Shown here: positions 16,455-24,736 of the stretch, one piece after another | How the letters are laid out: each line of letters starts with the position of its first letter | Position numbering within the stretch: the first letter of the stretch is position 1 | Assembly (NCBI RefSeq): GCF_001563265.1 | Contig: NZ_CP005083.1 | Location: 1,243,001-1,307,000 of the forward strand | Direction of reading: 5' to 3' | Length of the DNA: 64,000 nt | Origin: Sphingobium sp. TKS | GTDB taxonomy: Bacteria; Pseudomonadota; Alphaproteobacteria; Sphingomonadales; Sphingomonadaceae | Program-made: the position numbers and the translations under genes | The notes under the pieces: model-generated | What the model was told of the DNA's origin: nothing | The model's database searches: none | Seen by the model: the letters and a program-made list of their open reading frames with translations, nothing else

Positions 16455-16491
16455 GACTACGGATGTAATCAATGCGATTACGTCTGTAGTC
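16455..16491. promoter_or_regulatory. nested palindromic operator before blaI
   Basis: GACTAC (16455-16460) and GTAGTC (16486-16491) form an outer inverted repeat. GTAATC (16465-16470) and GATTAC (16476-16481) form an inner one. All share a centre at 16473, 15 bases ahead of the regulator's ATG. The GACTAC/GTAGTC arms resemble the TACA/TGTA half-sites of BlaI/MecI operators. Confidence 0.65.
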
Positions 16492-16505
16492 GATTCTGGA
16501 CGCGG

Positions 16506-16883
16506 ATGATTGCTGTGAGCGAGAAGATCAGCGAAGCGGAACTGGTGGTGATGGAGGCGCTGTGGGAACGCGCGCCGCAGACCGCCACCGATGTGGCGGA
16601 CCGCGTTGCCGCCGGGCGCGACTGGAGCGTCCAGACCGTCAAGACGCTGCTTTCCCGCCTGATGGCGAAGGATGTCATCGCCGCCGATCAGGATGGCCGC
16701 CGCTTTTTGTATCGCCCGCTCGTCGCGCGGGAGGAGTATGTTGCCATCGAGTCGGGACGGCTGGTCAACCGGCTGTTCGGTGGGCGCGTCTCGCCCCTGG
16801 TGGCGCAGCTTGCCAGCGCGGACCAGTTGACGGCGGAGGATATAGCCGAGCTTGAGGAAATCCTGAGGGGATTGAAATCATGA
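16506..16883 (+). CDS. BlaI/MecI/CopY-family transcriptional repressor
   Basis: A 125-residue Penicillinase_R-type winged-helix repressor. The segment KISEAELVVMEALWERAPQTATDVADRV is followed by the recognition helix WSVQTVKTLLSRLMAKDVI and the wing DQDGRRFLYRPLV. A C-terminal helical dimerisation tail ends in AELEEILRGLKS. It overlaps the M56 peptidase gene by 4 bases (ATGA), the usual BlaI-BlaR arrangement in which the membrane protease inactivates the repressor. The nested palindrome just upstream is its likely operator. The inducing signal is unknown. Confidence 0.93.
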   Translation: MIAVSEKISEAELVVMEALWERAPQTATDVADRVAAGRDWSVQTVKTLLSRLMAKDVIAADQDGRRFLYRPLVAREEYVAIESGRLVNRLFGGRVSPLVAQLASADQLTAEDIAELEEILRGLKS

Positions 16884-18385
16884 GCGTCTGGATCGCAGAA
16901 ACGCTGATCGCCACGACCCTGCTGATGGCGTTGGTCATGCTGTTGCGTGGGCCAGTGGCGCGATGGCTGGGTGCGGGAGTGGCCTATTGGCTGTGGTTGC
17001 TGCCGCTGGCGCGCATGATGTTGCCCGCTCTGCCGCAGGAGGTCTCCAGCCCTTCGCCCCTGCAGCGGGCGGTGGACCAGGCGGGCCTGTCGACCTTGCT
17101 GGATGCGGCGCCGTCCGCGCTTCCCGTCCAGTCGCAATGGAGCATCCCCTGGCTGGAGATCGCGGCGTCGCTTTGGCTGCTGGGCGTTGCTGCCTTCCTG
17201 ATCGTACAGGTGATCGGCTATGTCCGCTTCCGGCGTTTCATCCTGAATGGCGCGACGCCGATCGGTGAGGAAGGACGCATTCGCCTGATCACCAGCCCAC
17301 GGGCAAGCGGGCCGCTCGCCTTCGGGGTGCTGCGGCCCATTATCGTGCTGCCCGCCGATTTCGCGCTGCGCTTCGACCCGCAGGAGCAGGCCATGGCGAT
17401 CGCGCATGAGCGCGCCCATCATCGGGGCGGCGATCTGGCCGCCAATATGATCGCGCTGCTGCTGCTGGGCCTGCACTGGTGCAATCCCATCGCCTGGCTC
17501 GCCTATCGTGCCTATCGGGCGGATCAGGAACAGGCCTGCGATGCACGGGTCTTGTCGCTCTACGGGCAGGATCAGGCCCATGCCTATGGCCGCGCCATAT
17601 TGAAGGCTGCCGGAGGGCGCCAGTTCGCCGGCGCCTGTCATCTCAATCGCATCACTGCGCTCAAAGGGAGGCTGAAAATGCTGTCTGCCCATGAAATGTC
17701 GCTGCGCCGGATTAGCTGGGGCATGGCGGCGGTCGCTCTGGTGACTGCATCGGGCTTGGTGCTGACCGCTTCGGGGAGCCGTGCGGCGCAGCAGGTCGCC
17801 GCGATCACCGGCAAGGTCGATTCGATGAATTTCGGCCGGCTTGCCGATCTGGTCGCGCAGCCTGCCTCCGCCAGCGAGATTGCGTTGCCGCAACCGCCGG
17901 TCGCGCCCGCTGCGCCCCAGCCGCTATCCCATGTCAGGGCTGCGGAGGAAGCCGATGGCGTGCCCCCGGCACCTCCCGCCCCGCTTGCCCCTCCAGCGCC
18001 CGTCGCCGACATGGTGCCGCCGATCCCGCCGGTTCCTCCCGCGCCGCCCATGGATATGCGCGATGAGGGCGACCGGGCCTTGTCCCACGCCATCCCGAGC
18101 GAAGCCGAGATCCGCCGCATGGTGCCGCATGTCGATGTCGCCAATGGCTGCGAAGACGGCAAAAGCGTGAACCGGCGCGAGACGGTCGATGCCGATGGCC
18201 ACCGCCACATCCGCGTCCGCATTTGCGAGGCGCAGATCTCGGCGCAGGCGCACCGCGCCGCCCGTGCCGGGCTGATCGCTGCACGGGCGCAGATCGCCGC
18301 CGCTGCCAGGATGTCGGACAAGATCAAAGCCGATGTGCTGCGAGACCTGGACAAGGAAATCGCGCAGATGGATGGAGAGGAATGA
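16880..18385 (+). CDS. M56 family (BlaR1-like) membrane metallopeptidase
   Basis: A 501-residue membrane zinc peptidase partner of the upstream BlaI-type repressor. Four hydrophobic segments lie in the first ~320 residues, and the zinc motif HERAHHRGGD (HExxH) is followed by the distal glutamate segment ADQEQACDARVL. After a transmembrane helix near residue 285 comes a long Pro/Ala-rich linker (for example APPAPLAPPAPVADMVPPIP), then a charged helical tail. The penicillin-binding sensor domain of true BlaR1 is absent, so the signal is probably not a beta-lactam bound in the classic way. Confidence 0.88.
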   Translation: MSVWIAETLIATTLLMALVMLLRGPVARWLGAGVAYWLWLLPLARMMLPALPQEVSSPSPLQRAVDQAGLSTLLDAAPSALPVQSQWSIPWLEIAASLWLLGVAAFLIVQVIGYVRFRRFILNGATPIGEEGRIRLITSPRASGPLAFGVLRPIIVLPADFALRFDPQEQAMAIAHERAHHRGGDLAANMIALLLLGLHWCNPIAWLAYRAYRADQEQACDARVLSLYGQDQAHAYGRAILKAAGGRQFAGACHLNRITALKGRLKMLSAHEMSLRRISWGMAAVALVTASGLVLTASGSRAAQQVAAITGKVDSMNFGRLADLVAQPASASEIALPQPPVAPAAPQPLSHVRAAEEADGVPPAPPAPLAPPAPVADMVPPIPPVPPAPPMDMRDEGDRALSHAIPSEAEIRRMVPHVDVANGCEDGKSVNRRETVDADGHRHIRVRICEAQISAQAHRAARAGLIAARAQIAAAARMSDKIKADVLRDLDKEIAQMDGEE

Positions 18386-18391
18386 GGGGTC

Positions 18392-19582
18392 TTAGACCGC
18401 CACAATTTCCGGCAGGATAGCGTCCAGCAATAGCATGCCGGAAGGTTCGACGTACAGCCGCTGTCCCTGTCGCCGGACAAGCCCATGATCGGCCAATCGT
18501 GCGACCGCGTTCCCATCGACAAGAGCCTCGACCGCCAGGCCTGAGAGGCGCGAGATCCGGTCCAGATCGACGCCTTCCCCAAGCCGCAGCCCCATCAGCA
18601 GCGCTTCCCTGGCCCGATCGTTCCCATCCAGCGGTTCCTCGCTTTGCAGGCCGTGCCCGTTGCGGATGACCGCATTCATCCAGTTTTCCGGCTTCTTGTG
18701 CCGCAGCGTCGCCAGCCCTCCGCGCCGGCCATGTGCGCCCGGCCCCACACCCGCATAGTCGCCATAGCGCCAATAGGTGAGGTTATGGCGGCTTTCCTGC
18801 CCCGGCCGGGCATGGTTGCTGATCTCATAGGCGGGAATGCCGGCCGCTGCGGTCATCGCCTGTGTCTGCTCATAGAGATTGGCGGCATGGTCCGGATCGG
18901 CAAGCGTCAGCTTGCCCTGCGCCACCAGTGTCGCAAAGCGGGTGCCGGGCTCTATGGTGAGTTGATAGAGCGAGAGATGGTCGGTGCCGAAGGACAGTCC
19001 CTGCGCCAGTTCTGTTTCCCAATCCGCCTCGCTCTGGCCGGGCCGGGCGTAGATGAGGTCGAAATTCACCCGATTGAAAACCGATTGCGCGATATCCAAC
19101 GCCGCCAATCCCTCACGCACGTCATGGGCGCGGCCCAGGAAATGCAGCGCTTCATCGTCCAGCGCCTGGAGACCAAGCGACACCCGGTTCACGCCCGCCG
19201 CCGCAAGATCGGCAAAGCGTGCAGCCTCGACCGAGCTGGGATTGGCCTCCAGCGTGATCTCGATATCGGACGCGGGCGCCCAGTGGCACGCCGCCGCCTC
19301 GATCAGCGCTTCCACGATTCGGGGCGGCATCAGCGAGGGCGTGCCGCCGCCGAAGAAGATCGAGGAGAGCGGCCGCCCGCCGTTCAGTGCCGCTTCATGG
19401 GCAAGATCTTTTAGCAGCGCATCGCGCCACGCATCGCTGTCGATGTCCGTCCGCACATGACTGTTAAAATCGCAGTAAGGACATTTCGAAACGCAAAATG
19501 GCCAATGCACATATAGGGCTATGGGGTCGGCCAAGTCCGATGCGTGAGGCGCGGGAGCGGGTATCAAGGGGTCGGGTGACAT
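18392..19582 (-). CDS. hemW: HemW-like radical SAM heme chaperone
   Basis: A radical SAM protein of the HemW (formerly HemN-like) family, a heme chaperone rather than coproporphyrinogen dehydrogenase. YVHWPFCVSKCPYCDFNSH contains the CxxxCxxC cluster motif. FFGGGTPSLM, EITLEANPSS, RVSLGLQALDD and NFDLIYARPGQ follow in family order, and GVGPGAHGR precedes the HemW C-terminal domain. The start used is ATG 19582 (396 residues). The frame is open further upstream, but that part lies in the divergent CAP gene. Its start codon shares two bases with the start codon of that gene. Confidence 0.92.
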   Translation of the reverse strand: MSPDPLIPAPAPHASDLADPIALYVHWPFCVSKCPYCDFNSHVRTDIDSDAWRDALLKDLAHEAALNGGRPLSSIFFGGGTPSLMPPRIVEALIEAAACHWAPASDIEITLEANPSSVEAARFADLAAAGVNRVSLGLQALDDEALHFLGRAHDVREGLAALDIAQSVFNRVNFDLIYARPGQSEADWETELAQGLSFGTDHLSLYQLTIEPGTRFATLVAQGKLTLADPDHAANLYEQTQAMTAAAGIPAYEISNHARPGQESRHNLTYWRYGDYAGVGPGAHGRRGGLATLRHKKPENWMNAVIRNGHGLQSEEPLDGNDRAREALLMGLRLGEGVDLDRISRLSGLAVEALVDGNAVARLADHGLVRRQGQRLYVEPSGMLLLDAILPEIVAV

Positions 19583-20237
19583 GAGTGGGGGCGTTCTTAA
19601 AGGGCTTTGGCCTGCGCGGCTAGCGTGGGCTGCTGTTTTGCTGACGGTTGCGGGGCAGGGCAGTGCTGCGCCTTCCCGTGGAGCGCCTTCCCTGCCGCCC
19701 GCCATGCCTGCTTCCTATTACGGCATGGAGGAAGCGGATCGCGATGACGGCCTGATGCGCGAAGTGATCCTGGGCATGCATAATGAGGAACGCGAATCGC
19801 TAGGGCTTTCGCCATTGGCGTGGGACAGCGCCTTGGCGGCGGATGCGGCGCGTTATGCGCGGCAGATGGCGCAGACCAATATCTTCCGCCATTCCGCCCG
19901 TGCCAGCCGCGCCATTCCCAGCGGCGAAAATCTCTGGATGGGATCGCGCGGCCTCTATGATTATGAGGTGATGGTCGGCTCGTTCCTGGATGAGAAGCGC
20001 TATTTCCGGCGCAGCGGGACTTTGCCTGATCTCAGCACCACCGGCCGATGGGAAGATGTCGGCCATTATACCCAGATCATCTGGCGCGGCACGCGCAAGG
20101 TGGGCTGCGCGTTGGGCGAAGGGCAGAGCTACGACTATCTCGTCTGCCGCTATTTTCCCGCCGGGAATGTCTTTGGGCGGAACCCGCTGGACCGGGATGA
20201 CGGCGCGCCGTCGCAATATGCCAGTGGGGGACGTTGA
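19581..20237 (+). CDS. secreted CAP-domain (SCP/PR-1-like) protein
   Basis: A 218-residue protein with an N-terminal signal sequence (ARLAWAAVLLTVAGQGSAA) and one CAP domain. The family motifs are in order: LGMHNEERESLGLSPLAWDSALAADAARYA, SGENLWMGS, EDVGHYTQIIWRGTRKVGCAL and CRYFPAGNVFG. The conserved His and Glu residues of the CAP cavity are present. Bacterial CAP proteins are extracellular and of mostly unknown function. AAGGGG at 19566-19571 is a good ribosome-binding site. It is divergent from hemW with overlapping start codons. Confidence 0.92.
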   Translation: MSGGVLKGLWPARLAWAAVLLTVAGQGSAAPSRGAPSLPPAMPASYYGMEEADRDDGLMREVILGMHNEERESLGLSPLAWDSALAADAARYARQMAQTNIFRHSARASRAIPSGENLWMGSRGLYDYEVMVGSFLDEKRYFRRSGTLPDLSTTGRWEDVGHYTQIIWRGTRKVGCALGEGQSYDYLVCRYFPAGNVFGRNPLDRDDGAPSQYASGGR

Positions 20238-20291
20238 TCGAGGGACAGCCTGTTCCTGCGCAGGCGTACGGCTCGGCTAAAGAGGCGCTCG

Positions 20292-20921
20292 TCAGAAAAC
20301 CGTCGCCACCAATTGCGCGAAGGCATCGGCTCGGTGGCTCATGCCGTGCTTCTTCTCCGGCTCCATTTCTCCGAAGCTGATGCTGTGACCATGCGGCTGG
20401 AAGATCGGATCATAGCCGAAACCCTTGTCCCCGCGCGGCGGCCAGGTGATGGTGCCGTCGACGCGACCTTCGAACACCTCCACATGCCCGTCGGGCCAGG
20501 CCAGCGCCAGAGCGCAGATGAAGTGGGCGCCATGTCCCGCATCCGGTCCCTGAGCCTGGATATTGTCCCAGACGAGCTGCATGGCGAGGCTGAAATCCTT
20601 CGTCTCGCCAGCCCAGCGGGCGGAGAAGATGCCCGGATCGCCGTTTAGCGCCTCGACGCACAGGCCGCTGTCGTCCGCCAGGGCGGGCAGGCCGGAGAGG
20701 TCCGCCGCCTGCATCGCCTTCAGCTCCGCATTGGCGACGAAGGTCGTGCCGGTCTCGTCGGGTTCGGGCAGGTCCAGCGCGGCGGCGGAGACCGTCTCTA
20801 TGCCATAGGGCGCCAGCAGCTCGCCAATTTCGCGCACCTTGCCGGGATTGTGGCTGGCGATCACCAGCTTGCCCGGCCCCAGCTTGCGGATCGCCTGTTC
20901 CTGTCCGAACTCGTCGCTCAT
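20292..20921 (-). CDS. rdgB: RdgB/HAM1 non-canonical purine NTP pyrophosphatase
   Basis: A 209-residue ITPase that hydrolyses ITP, dITP and XTP to monophosphates and keeps them out of nucleic acids. Motifs visible are [19 protein letters not shown] (nucleotide loop), [28 protein letters not shown] (catalytic acidic residues) and [11 protein letters not shown], with a final HRADAFAQL. It follows rph with a 1-base gap, the common rph-rdgB operon order. The frame is open beyond ATG 20921, but upstream codons overlap rph and are not used. Confidence 0.96.
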   Translation of the reverse strand: MSDEFGQEQAIRKLGPGKLVIASHNPGKVREIGELLAPYGIETVSAAALDLPEPDETGTTFVANAELKAMQAADLSGLPALADDSGLCVEALNGDPGIFSARWAGETKDFSLAMQLVWDNIQAQGPDAGHGAHFICALALAWPDGHVEVFEGRVDGTITWPPRGDKGFGYDPIFQPHGHSISFGEMEPEKKHGMSHRADAFAQLVATVF

Positions 20922-20922
20922 C

Positions 20923-21639
20923 TTATCGTCCCGTAGCCTTGTCCTGCGCCGCGAAGATCTGCGCGCAGCCGATGCGGGCGAGGCGCAGCAGGCGCAGCAG
21001 CTCTTCCTCATCATAGGTAGCGCCTTCCGCGGTCGCCTGCACCTCGGCAAATTTGCCGTCGCCGGTCAGGATCAGATTGGCGTCGGCCTCGGCATTGCTG
21101 TCCTCGACATAATCGAGGTCGAGAACCGGCGTGCCTTTGTAGATGCCACAGCTTATCGCCGCGACCTTCTGCACGATGGGGTCTTCGGTGAGGGCGCCCG
21201 AAGCGAGCAGCTTGTCGATGGCGATGCGCAGCGCGACCCAGCTTCCCGAAATGGCGGCGGTGCGGGTGCCGCCATCGGCCTGGATCACGTCGCAGTCGAC
21301 GACGATCTGGCGCTCGCCCAACTTGGCCAGGTCGACCACGGCGCGCAGCGAGCGGCCGATCAGCCGCTGGATTTCCTGGGTGCGGCCGGACTGCTTGCCC
21401 TTGGCGGCTTCGCGGCTGCCGCGCGTGTGGGTGGCGCGGGGCAGCATGCCATATTCCGCCGTGACCCAGCCCGAACCCTTGCCACGCAGGAAGGGCGGCA
21501 CCTTTTCCTCGATAGAGGCGGTGCAGAGAACGCGGGTATCACCGAAGCTGACGAGGCAGCTACCTTCGGCATGGATGGTGAAGCCGGGCTCCATGGTGAT
21601 TTCGCGCATCTGGTCGGGCGCGCGGCCGGAAGGACGCAT
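20923..21639 (-). CDS. rph: ribonuclease PH
   Basis: RNase PH is a phosphate-dependent 3'-5' exoribonuclease that trims tRNA and other RNA 3' ends. The 238-residue sequence begins [20 protein letters not shown]. It shows [33 protein letters not shown], the phosphate-site region [19 protein letters not shown], and the active-site aspartate region [19 protein letters not shown], later [15 protein letters not shown]. Length is normal. It is upstream of rdgB in one operon. It starts about 100 bases from the divergent DUF6438 lipoprotein gene. Confidence 0.97.
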   Translation of the reverse strand: MRPSGRAPDQMREITMEPGFTIHAEGSCLVSFGDTRVLCTASIEEKVPPFLRGKGSGWVTAEYGMLPRATHTRGSREAAKGKQSGRTQEIQRLIGRSLRAVVDLAKLGERQIVVDCDVIQADGGTRTAAISGSWVALRIAIDKLLASGALTEDPIVQKVAAISCGIYKGTPVLDLDYVEDSNAEADANLILTGDGKFAEVQATAEGATYDEEELLRLLRLARIGCAQIFAAQDKATGR

Positions 21640-21736
21640 AAATTTTCTTCTCCGAAGCGTTGTGTTGGTGCGGCTTAGCGGCAGGTGTGCAGTCTTGCCA
21701 GTGGCGATCGAGTCGAAAGATGGTAGAGAGTGGGGC

Positions 21737-22252
21737 ATGGGGACGAAAGCGATAGTTATGTTGGCGGCCACCGCACTGCTGGGCGGTTGCGCGACGGAAC
21801 AGACCGAACTGGAAAAGCCGACAAAGGTTGGCGACACCATTCGTTTTTCCGCCGGTCCCTGTTTTGGAGCTTGCCCCAGCTACACCCTGCGCGTGACGCC
21901 GGACGGGTCGGGCCTGATCGAGCCGGAGCGCTTCACCGCCGTGCCGGGGCCAACGCGCTTTACCGTGACGCCAGTGCAATATCGCCGCTTCCGCGCCGCG
22001 CTGGCGCAGTTCCGGCCCGCGTCCGGCACCGTCAAGCGAATCACGCATGGGGAAAATTGCACTCGCTTCGCGACCGACATGCCCGGCTATGTCATCGAAT
22101 GGACCCATGGCGAGGCGCAGCCCACGCGGCTGGAATTCCAGTCGGGCTGCATGGACGCAAGCTATGGCAAGTTGCGGGCGACGATCGCATCCATCCCCCG
22201 GATGCTGGATATCGCCGCGATGGTGAAGCCAACCCCCGCCAAGGGCAAATGA
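21737..22252 (+). CDS. DUF6438 lipoprotein
   Basis: A 171-residue lipoprotein: signal [22 protein letters not shown] with lipobox LGGC. The mature part has the DUF6438 signature [25 protein letters not shown], with paired cysteines and an acidic/Gly turn. A second cysteine pair appears in HGENC and [10 protein letters not shown]. The domain is found in periplasmic or outer-membrane lipoproteins; no activity is known. It lies 43 bases upstream of hrcA on the same strand, but hrcA appears to have its own heat-shock-type promoter. Confidence 0.8.
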   Translation: MGTKAIVMLAATALLGGCATEQTELEKPTKVGDTIRFSAGPCFGACPSYTLRVTPDGSGLIEPERFTAVPGPTRFTVTPVQYRRFRAALAQFRPASGTVKRITHGENCTRFATDMPGYVIEWTHGEAQPTRLEFQSGCMDASYGKLRATIASIPRMLDIAAMVKPTPAKGK

Positions 22253-22259
22253 GCGTGGG

Positions 22260-22291
22260 CTTGAGCGCCGCCCGCTGCTTGCCTAGATAAG
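22260..22291 (+). promoter_or_regulatory. heat-shock (sigma-32-type) promoter for hrcA-grpE
   Basis: CTTG (22260-22263), an 18-base spacer, then CCTAGATAAG (22282-22291). This matches the alphaproteobacterial sigma-32 pattern CTTG-N17/18-CYTATNTNNG at all but one defined base. Transcription would start within a few bases of the hrcA ATG at 22296, and no Shine-Dalgarno sequence is visible. Confidence 0.55.
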
Positions 22292-22295
22292 CGTC

Positions 22296-23339
22296 ATGGC
22301 GGTCACCCCGATCACCGAGCTTAACGAGCGCGCGCGCGACGTTTTCCGTCTGGTGGTCGAGAGCTATCTCGGCACCGGGCTGCCGGTCGGCTCGCGTACG
22401 ATCAGCAAGATCGCGTCGCTCAGCCTGTCGCCTGCGTCCATCCGCAATGTGATGCAGGATCTGGAGGAGCTCGGCCTGCTCGCCGCGCCGCATACTTCGG
22501 CGGGGCGGATGCCGACCGAAACTGGCCTCAGGCTTTTCGTCGACGGCATGATGCAAGCGGCGGAGCCATCCGTTGAGGAACGGCGCGCGATCGAGGCGGG
22601 CATTTCCGAGGGTGGACCGATCGAGGAGGCGCTGTCGGCGGCGACTGCTGCGCTGTCCGGCCTGTCCGCCTGCGCCGGGATCGTGATGGTGCCCAAGCGC
22701 GAGCCGGTGCTGCGGCAATTCGGCTTCGTGCCGTTGAACGAGCGGCAGGCGTTGGCGGTCTTGGTGGGGCAGGACGGGTCGATCGAGAATCGCGTGGTCG
22801 ACCTGCCGCTGGGCATCACACCGATGATGCTCAATGAAGCGGCCAACTTCATGTCGGCGCGCTTTGGCGGGCTGACGCTGGCGCAAGCGGGGGAGGCTTT
22901 GCAGCGCGAGCTGGAGCATGAACGCCATGCGCTCCAGGGCGCGGCGCGGGAGCTGGTGGAGCGCGGCATCGCGATCTGGTCGCAGGATGCCGATGAGCGT
23001 CCCGTATTGATCGTGCGCGGCCAGGCGCATCTGCTGGATGACGGAACCGCCGCCGATCTGGAGCGGGTGCGGCAATTGCTTGAACAGCTGGAGGGCAAGC
23101 AGGAAATTTCGCGGCTGCTGGAAAGCGCGCTGGCGGGCAGCGCGACCAAAATCTTCATCGGATCGGAAAACAAGCTCTTTTCCCTTTCGGGTTCTTCGGT
23201 CATAGCCGCGCCTTACCGGGGCGGTGACGGCCGGGTGGTCGGCGTGGTCGGCGTAATCGGCCCCACGCGCTTGAACTATGCGCGGGTGATCCCCATGGTG
23301 GACTTTACCGCACAGACGCTGTCGAGATTGATGAGATGA
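22296..23339 (+). CDS. hrcA: heat-inducible transcription repressor HrcA
   Basis: HrcA represses chaperone operons by binding CIRCE elements and is tuned by GroEL. The 347-residue protein has the N-terminal winged helix (NERARDVFRLVVESYLGTGLPVGSRTIS, LSPASIRNVMQDLEELGLL) and the HTSAGRMPTETGLRLFVD segment. The C-terminal GAF-like/dimerisation domain ends with VGVIGPTRLNYARVIPMVDF. It overlaps grpE by 4 bases (ATGA). No CIRCE repeat is visible upstream; the promoter seen instead looks sigma-32 dependent, so this operon may not be autoregulated through CIRCE. Confidence 0.96.
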   Translation: MAVTPITELNERARDVFRLVVESYLGTGLPVGSRTISKIASLSLSPASIRNVMQDLEELGLLAAPHTSAGRMPTETGLRLFVDGMMQAAEPSVEERRAIEAGISEGGPIEEALSAATAALSGLSACAGIVMVPKREPVLRQFGFVPLNERQALAVLVGQDGSIENRVVDLPLGITPMMLNEAANFMSARFGGLTLAQAGEALQRELEHERHALQGAARELVERGIAIWSQDADERPVLIVRGQAHLLDDGTAADLERVRQLLEQLEGKQEISRLLESALAGSATKIFIGSENKLFSLSGSSVIAAPYRGGDGRVVGVVGVIGPTRLNYARVIPMVDFTAQTLSRLMR

Positions 23340-23890
23340 GCGAAGACAAACAGAATATCGAGAATACCGAAGTCGTGGATGAACTGCCCGAGGATGCGGC
23401 GCCTGCTGGCGACGCGGCGGCGGAGCGGATCGCCGCGCTAGAGAATGAACTCGCGACCGCCAGGCAGGACGTGCTCTACGCCCATGCCGAAACGCAGAAT
23501 GTGCGGCGGCGGCTGGAAAAGGAACTGGCCGACGCGCGCGCCTATGCCGCGACGGCCTTTGCCCGCGACATGCTGTCGGTGGCGGACAATCTGGCGCGCG
23601 CGCTCCAGACGATCCCCGCCGACCTGCGTGAGGATGAGAAGTTCAAGGGGCTGGTGGTCGGTCTGGAAGCCACCGGGCGCGAGTTGGAGGCCGTTTTCGG
23701 CCGCAACGGTATTGAAAAGCTGGTGTCGGTCGGTCAGCCGCTCGACCCCAACAAGCATCAGGCGATGATGGAAGTGCCCTCCGCCGATGCCGAACCGGGC
23801 ACGGTGCTGGTGGAAATGCAGGCGGGCTACACGATCAAGGATCGGCTGCTGCGCCCGGCGCTGGTCAGCGTGGCGAAGAAGCCCGACTGA
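23336..23890 (+). CDS. grpE: nucleotide exchange factor GrpE
   Basis: GrpE releases ADP from DnaK and works as a thermosensor in the Hsp70 cycle. The 184-residue protein has an acidic N-terminus and the long coiled-coil helix (AAERIAALENELATARQDVLYAHAETQNVRRRLEKEL). Then come the family core FARDMLSVADNLARAL and LDPNKHQAMMEVPS, and the beta-domain signature VLVEMQAGYTIKDRLLRPALVSVAK. It is the second gene of hrcA-grpE and is closed by a strong terminator 25 bases after its stop. dnaKJ are not in the window. Confidence 0.97.
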   Translation: MSEDKQNIENTEVVDELPEDAAPAGDAAAERIAALENELATARQDVLYAHAETQNVRRRLEKELADARAYAATAFARDMLSVADNLARALQTIPADLREDEKFKGLVVGLEATGRELEAVFGRNGIEKLVSVGQPLDPNKHQAMMEVPSADAEPGTVLVEMQAGYTIKDRLLRPALVSVAKKPD

Positions 23891-23915
23891 TCTCAGGCTC
23901 CTTGCGAGATAAAAG

Positions 23916-23947
23916 GCCCGCCGAACCAATGTTCGGCGGGCTTTTTT
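23916..23947 (+). terminator. rho-independent terminator after grpE
   Basis: Perfect 11-bp stem GCCCGCCGAAC / GTTCGGCGGGC with a CAAT loop and six T. Confidence 0.92.
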
Positions 23948-23974
23948 GTTTGCCGGCGCGTGGCTCTGCTACCC

Positions 23975-23994
23975 GCTCCTGCCTTCGCAGGAGC
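23975..23994. repeat. REP-like palindrome, type A
   Basis: GCTCCTGC, loop CTTC, GCAGGAGC: perfect 8-bp stem, 27 bases after the grpE terminator. Confidence 0.8.
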
Positions 23995-24032
23995 CCGCGA
24001 GTTTTCCGGCAGGCGTCTCTTCGATATAAAAA

Positions 24033-24075
24033 GATATATCGTAAATCTTGACGTTCGCTATTTTTAAGATATATC
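24033..24075 (+). promoter_or_regulatory. promoter and twin GATATATC sites before the PadR gene
   Basis: GATATATC occurs at 24033-24040 and 24068-24075, centres 35 bases apart, in a low-GC stretch. A -35 element TTGACG (24048-24053) lies between them, 16 bases before a -10-like TATATC (24070-24075). One palindrome therefore covers the -10 and the other sits upstream of the -35. This suits autoregulation by the PadR protein encoded at 24110. Confidence 0.55.
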
Positions 24076-24109
24076 TCAAACCATCATAAATCAGTTTGAA
24101 GGTTCACAT

Positions 24110-24733
24110 ATGCATTTTCATCATTCTCACCACGGCGGACGTCGCGGCTTTGGCTATGGCCGTTTTGCCAGTCCGGAAGGCTTCGATCGCGGCGGCTTCG
24201 GCGGTCGTTTCGGGGACGGACCGTTTGGAGGTGGCCGGGGCGGACATTTTGGTGGCGGTCGGGGCGGTGGCCGCCGTCGTCTGTTCGGCAATGACGCGCT
24301 CAAGCTCATTCTGCTCAAGCTCATCACGGACAATCCGCGCCATGGCTATGACCTGATCCGCGAGATTGAAGCGCTGTCGGGGGAGGTTTACGTGCCGAGT
24401 CCCGGCGTCGTTTATCCGACCCTGACCTTGCTGGCGGACATGGGTCTGATCGCTGAACAGCCGGGCGAAAGCAGCCGCAAGCTGTTCGCGATTACCGAAG
24501 CGGGCACCGCCTATCTGGCCGATCATGACGAAGGCGTGAAGCTGGTAATGGATCGTCTGGGTTCGCTTGCTCAAAAGGCGGAACGCACGGATGGCGCGCC
24601 GATCCGGCGGGCGATGCACAATCTGGGCATGGCGGTCCGGGCGCGGCTCGAAAAGGAAGGGGCCGACGCTCAGACCATGTTCGACGTCGCGTCGCTGATC
24701 GACGAGGCCGCCAGCAAGATCGAAAGGCTGTAA
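24110..24733 (+). CDS. PadR-family regulator with His/Gly-rich N-terminus
   Basis: A 207-residue PadR-type winged-helix regulator. The DNA-binding domain starts near residue 63 (DALKLILLKLITDNPRHGYDLIREIEALSG) with VPSPGVVYPTLTLLADMGLI and the wing EQPGESSRKLFAITEAG. The C-terminal helices form the dimer arm. Unusually, it is preceded by ~60 residues of low complexity: MHFHHSHHGG with five histidines in the first eight residues, then Gly/Arg/Phe-rich repeats. Four bases after its stop begins a DUF2218-type gene, a family linked to siderophore/iron loci, so metal-responsive control is possible. Confidence 0.9.
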   Translation: MHFHHSHHGGRRGFGYGRFASPEGFDRGGFGGRFGDGPFGGGRGGHFGGGRGGGRRRLFGNDALKLILLKLITDNPRHGYDLIREIEALSGEVYVPSPGVVYPTLTLLADMGLIAEQPGESSRKLFAITEAGTAYLADHDEGVKLVMDRLGSLAQKAERTDGAPIRRAMHNLGMAVRARLEKEGADAQTMFDVASLIDEAASKIERL

Positions 24734-24736
24734 CCC

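Larger units (their letters stand above)
16200..16505. other. intergenic region before blaI
   Basis: About 300 bases without a convincing gene. It holds a REP palindrome (16212-16231) and the operator of the next gene (16455-16491). A 77-codon minus-strand frame across it starts and ends in repeat sequence and is not believed. Confidence 0.6.
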
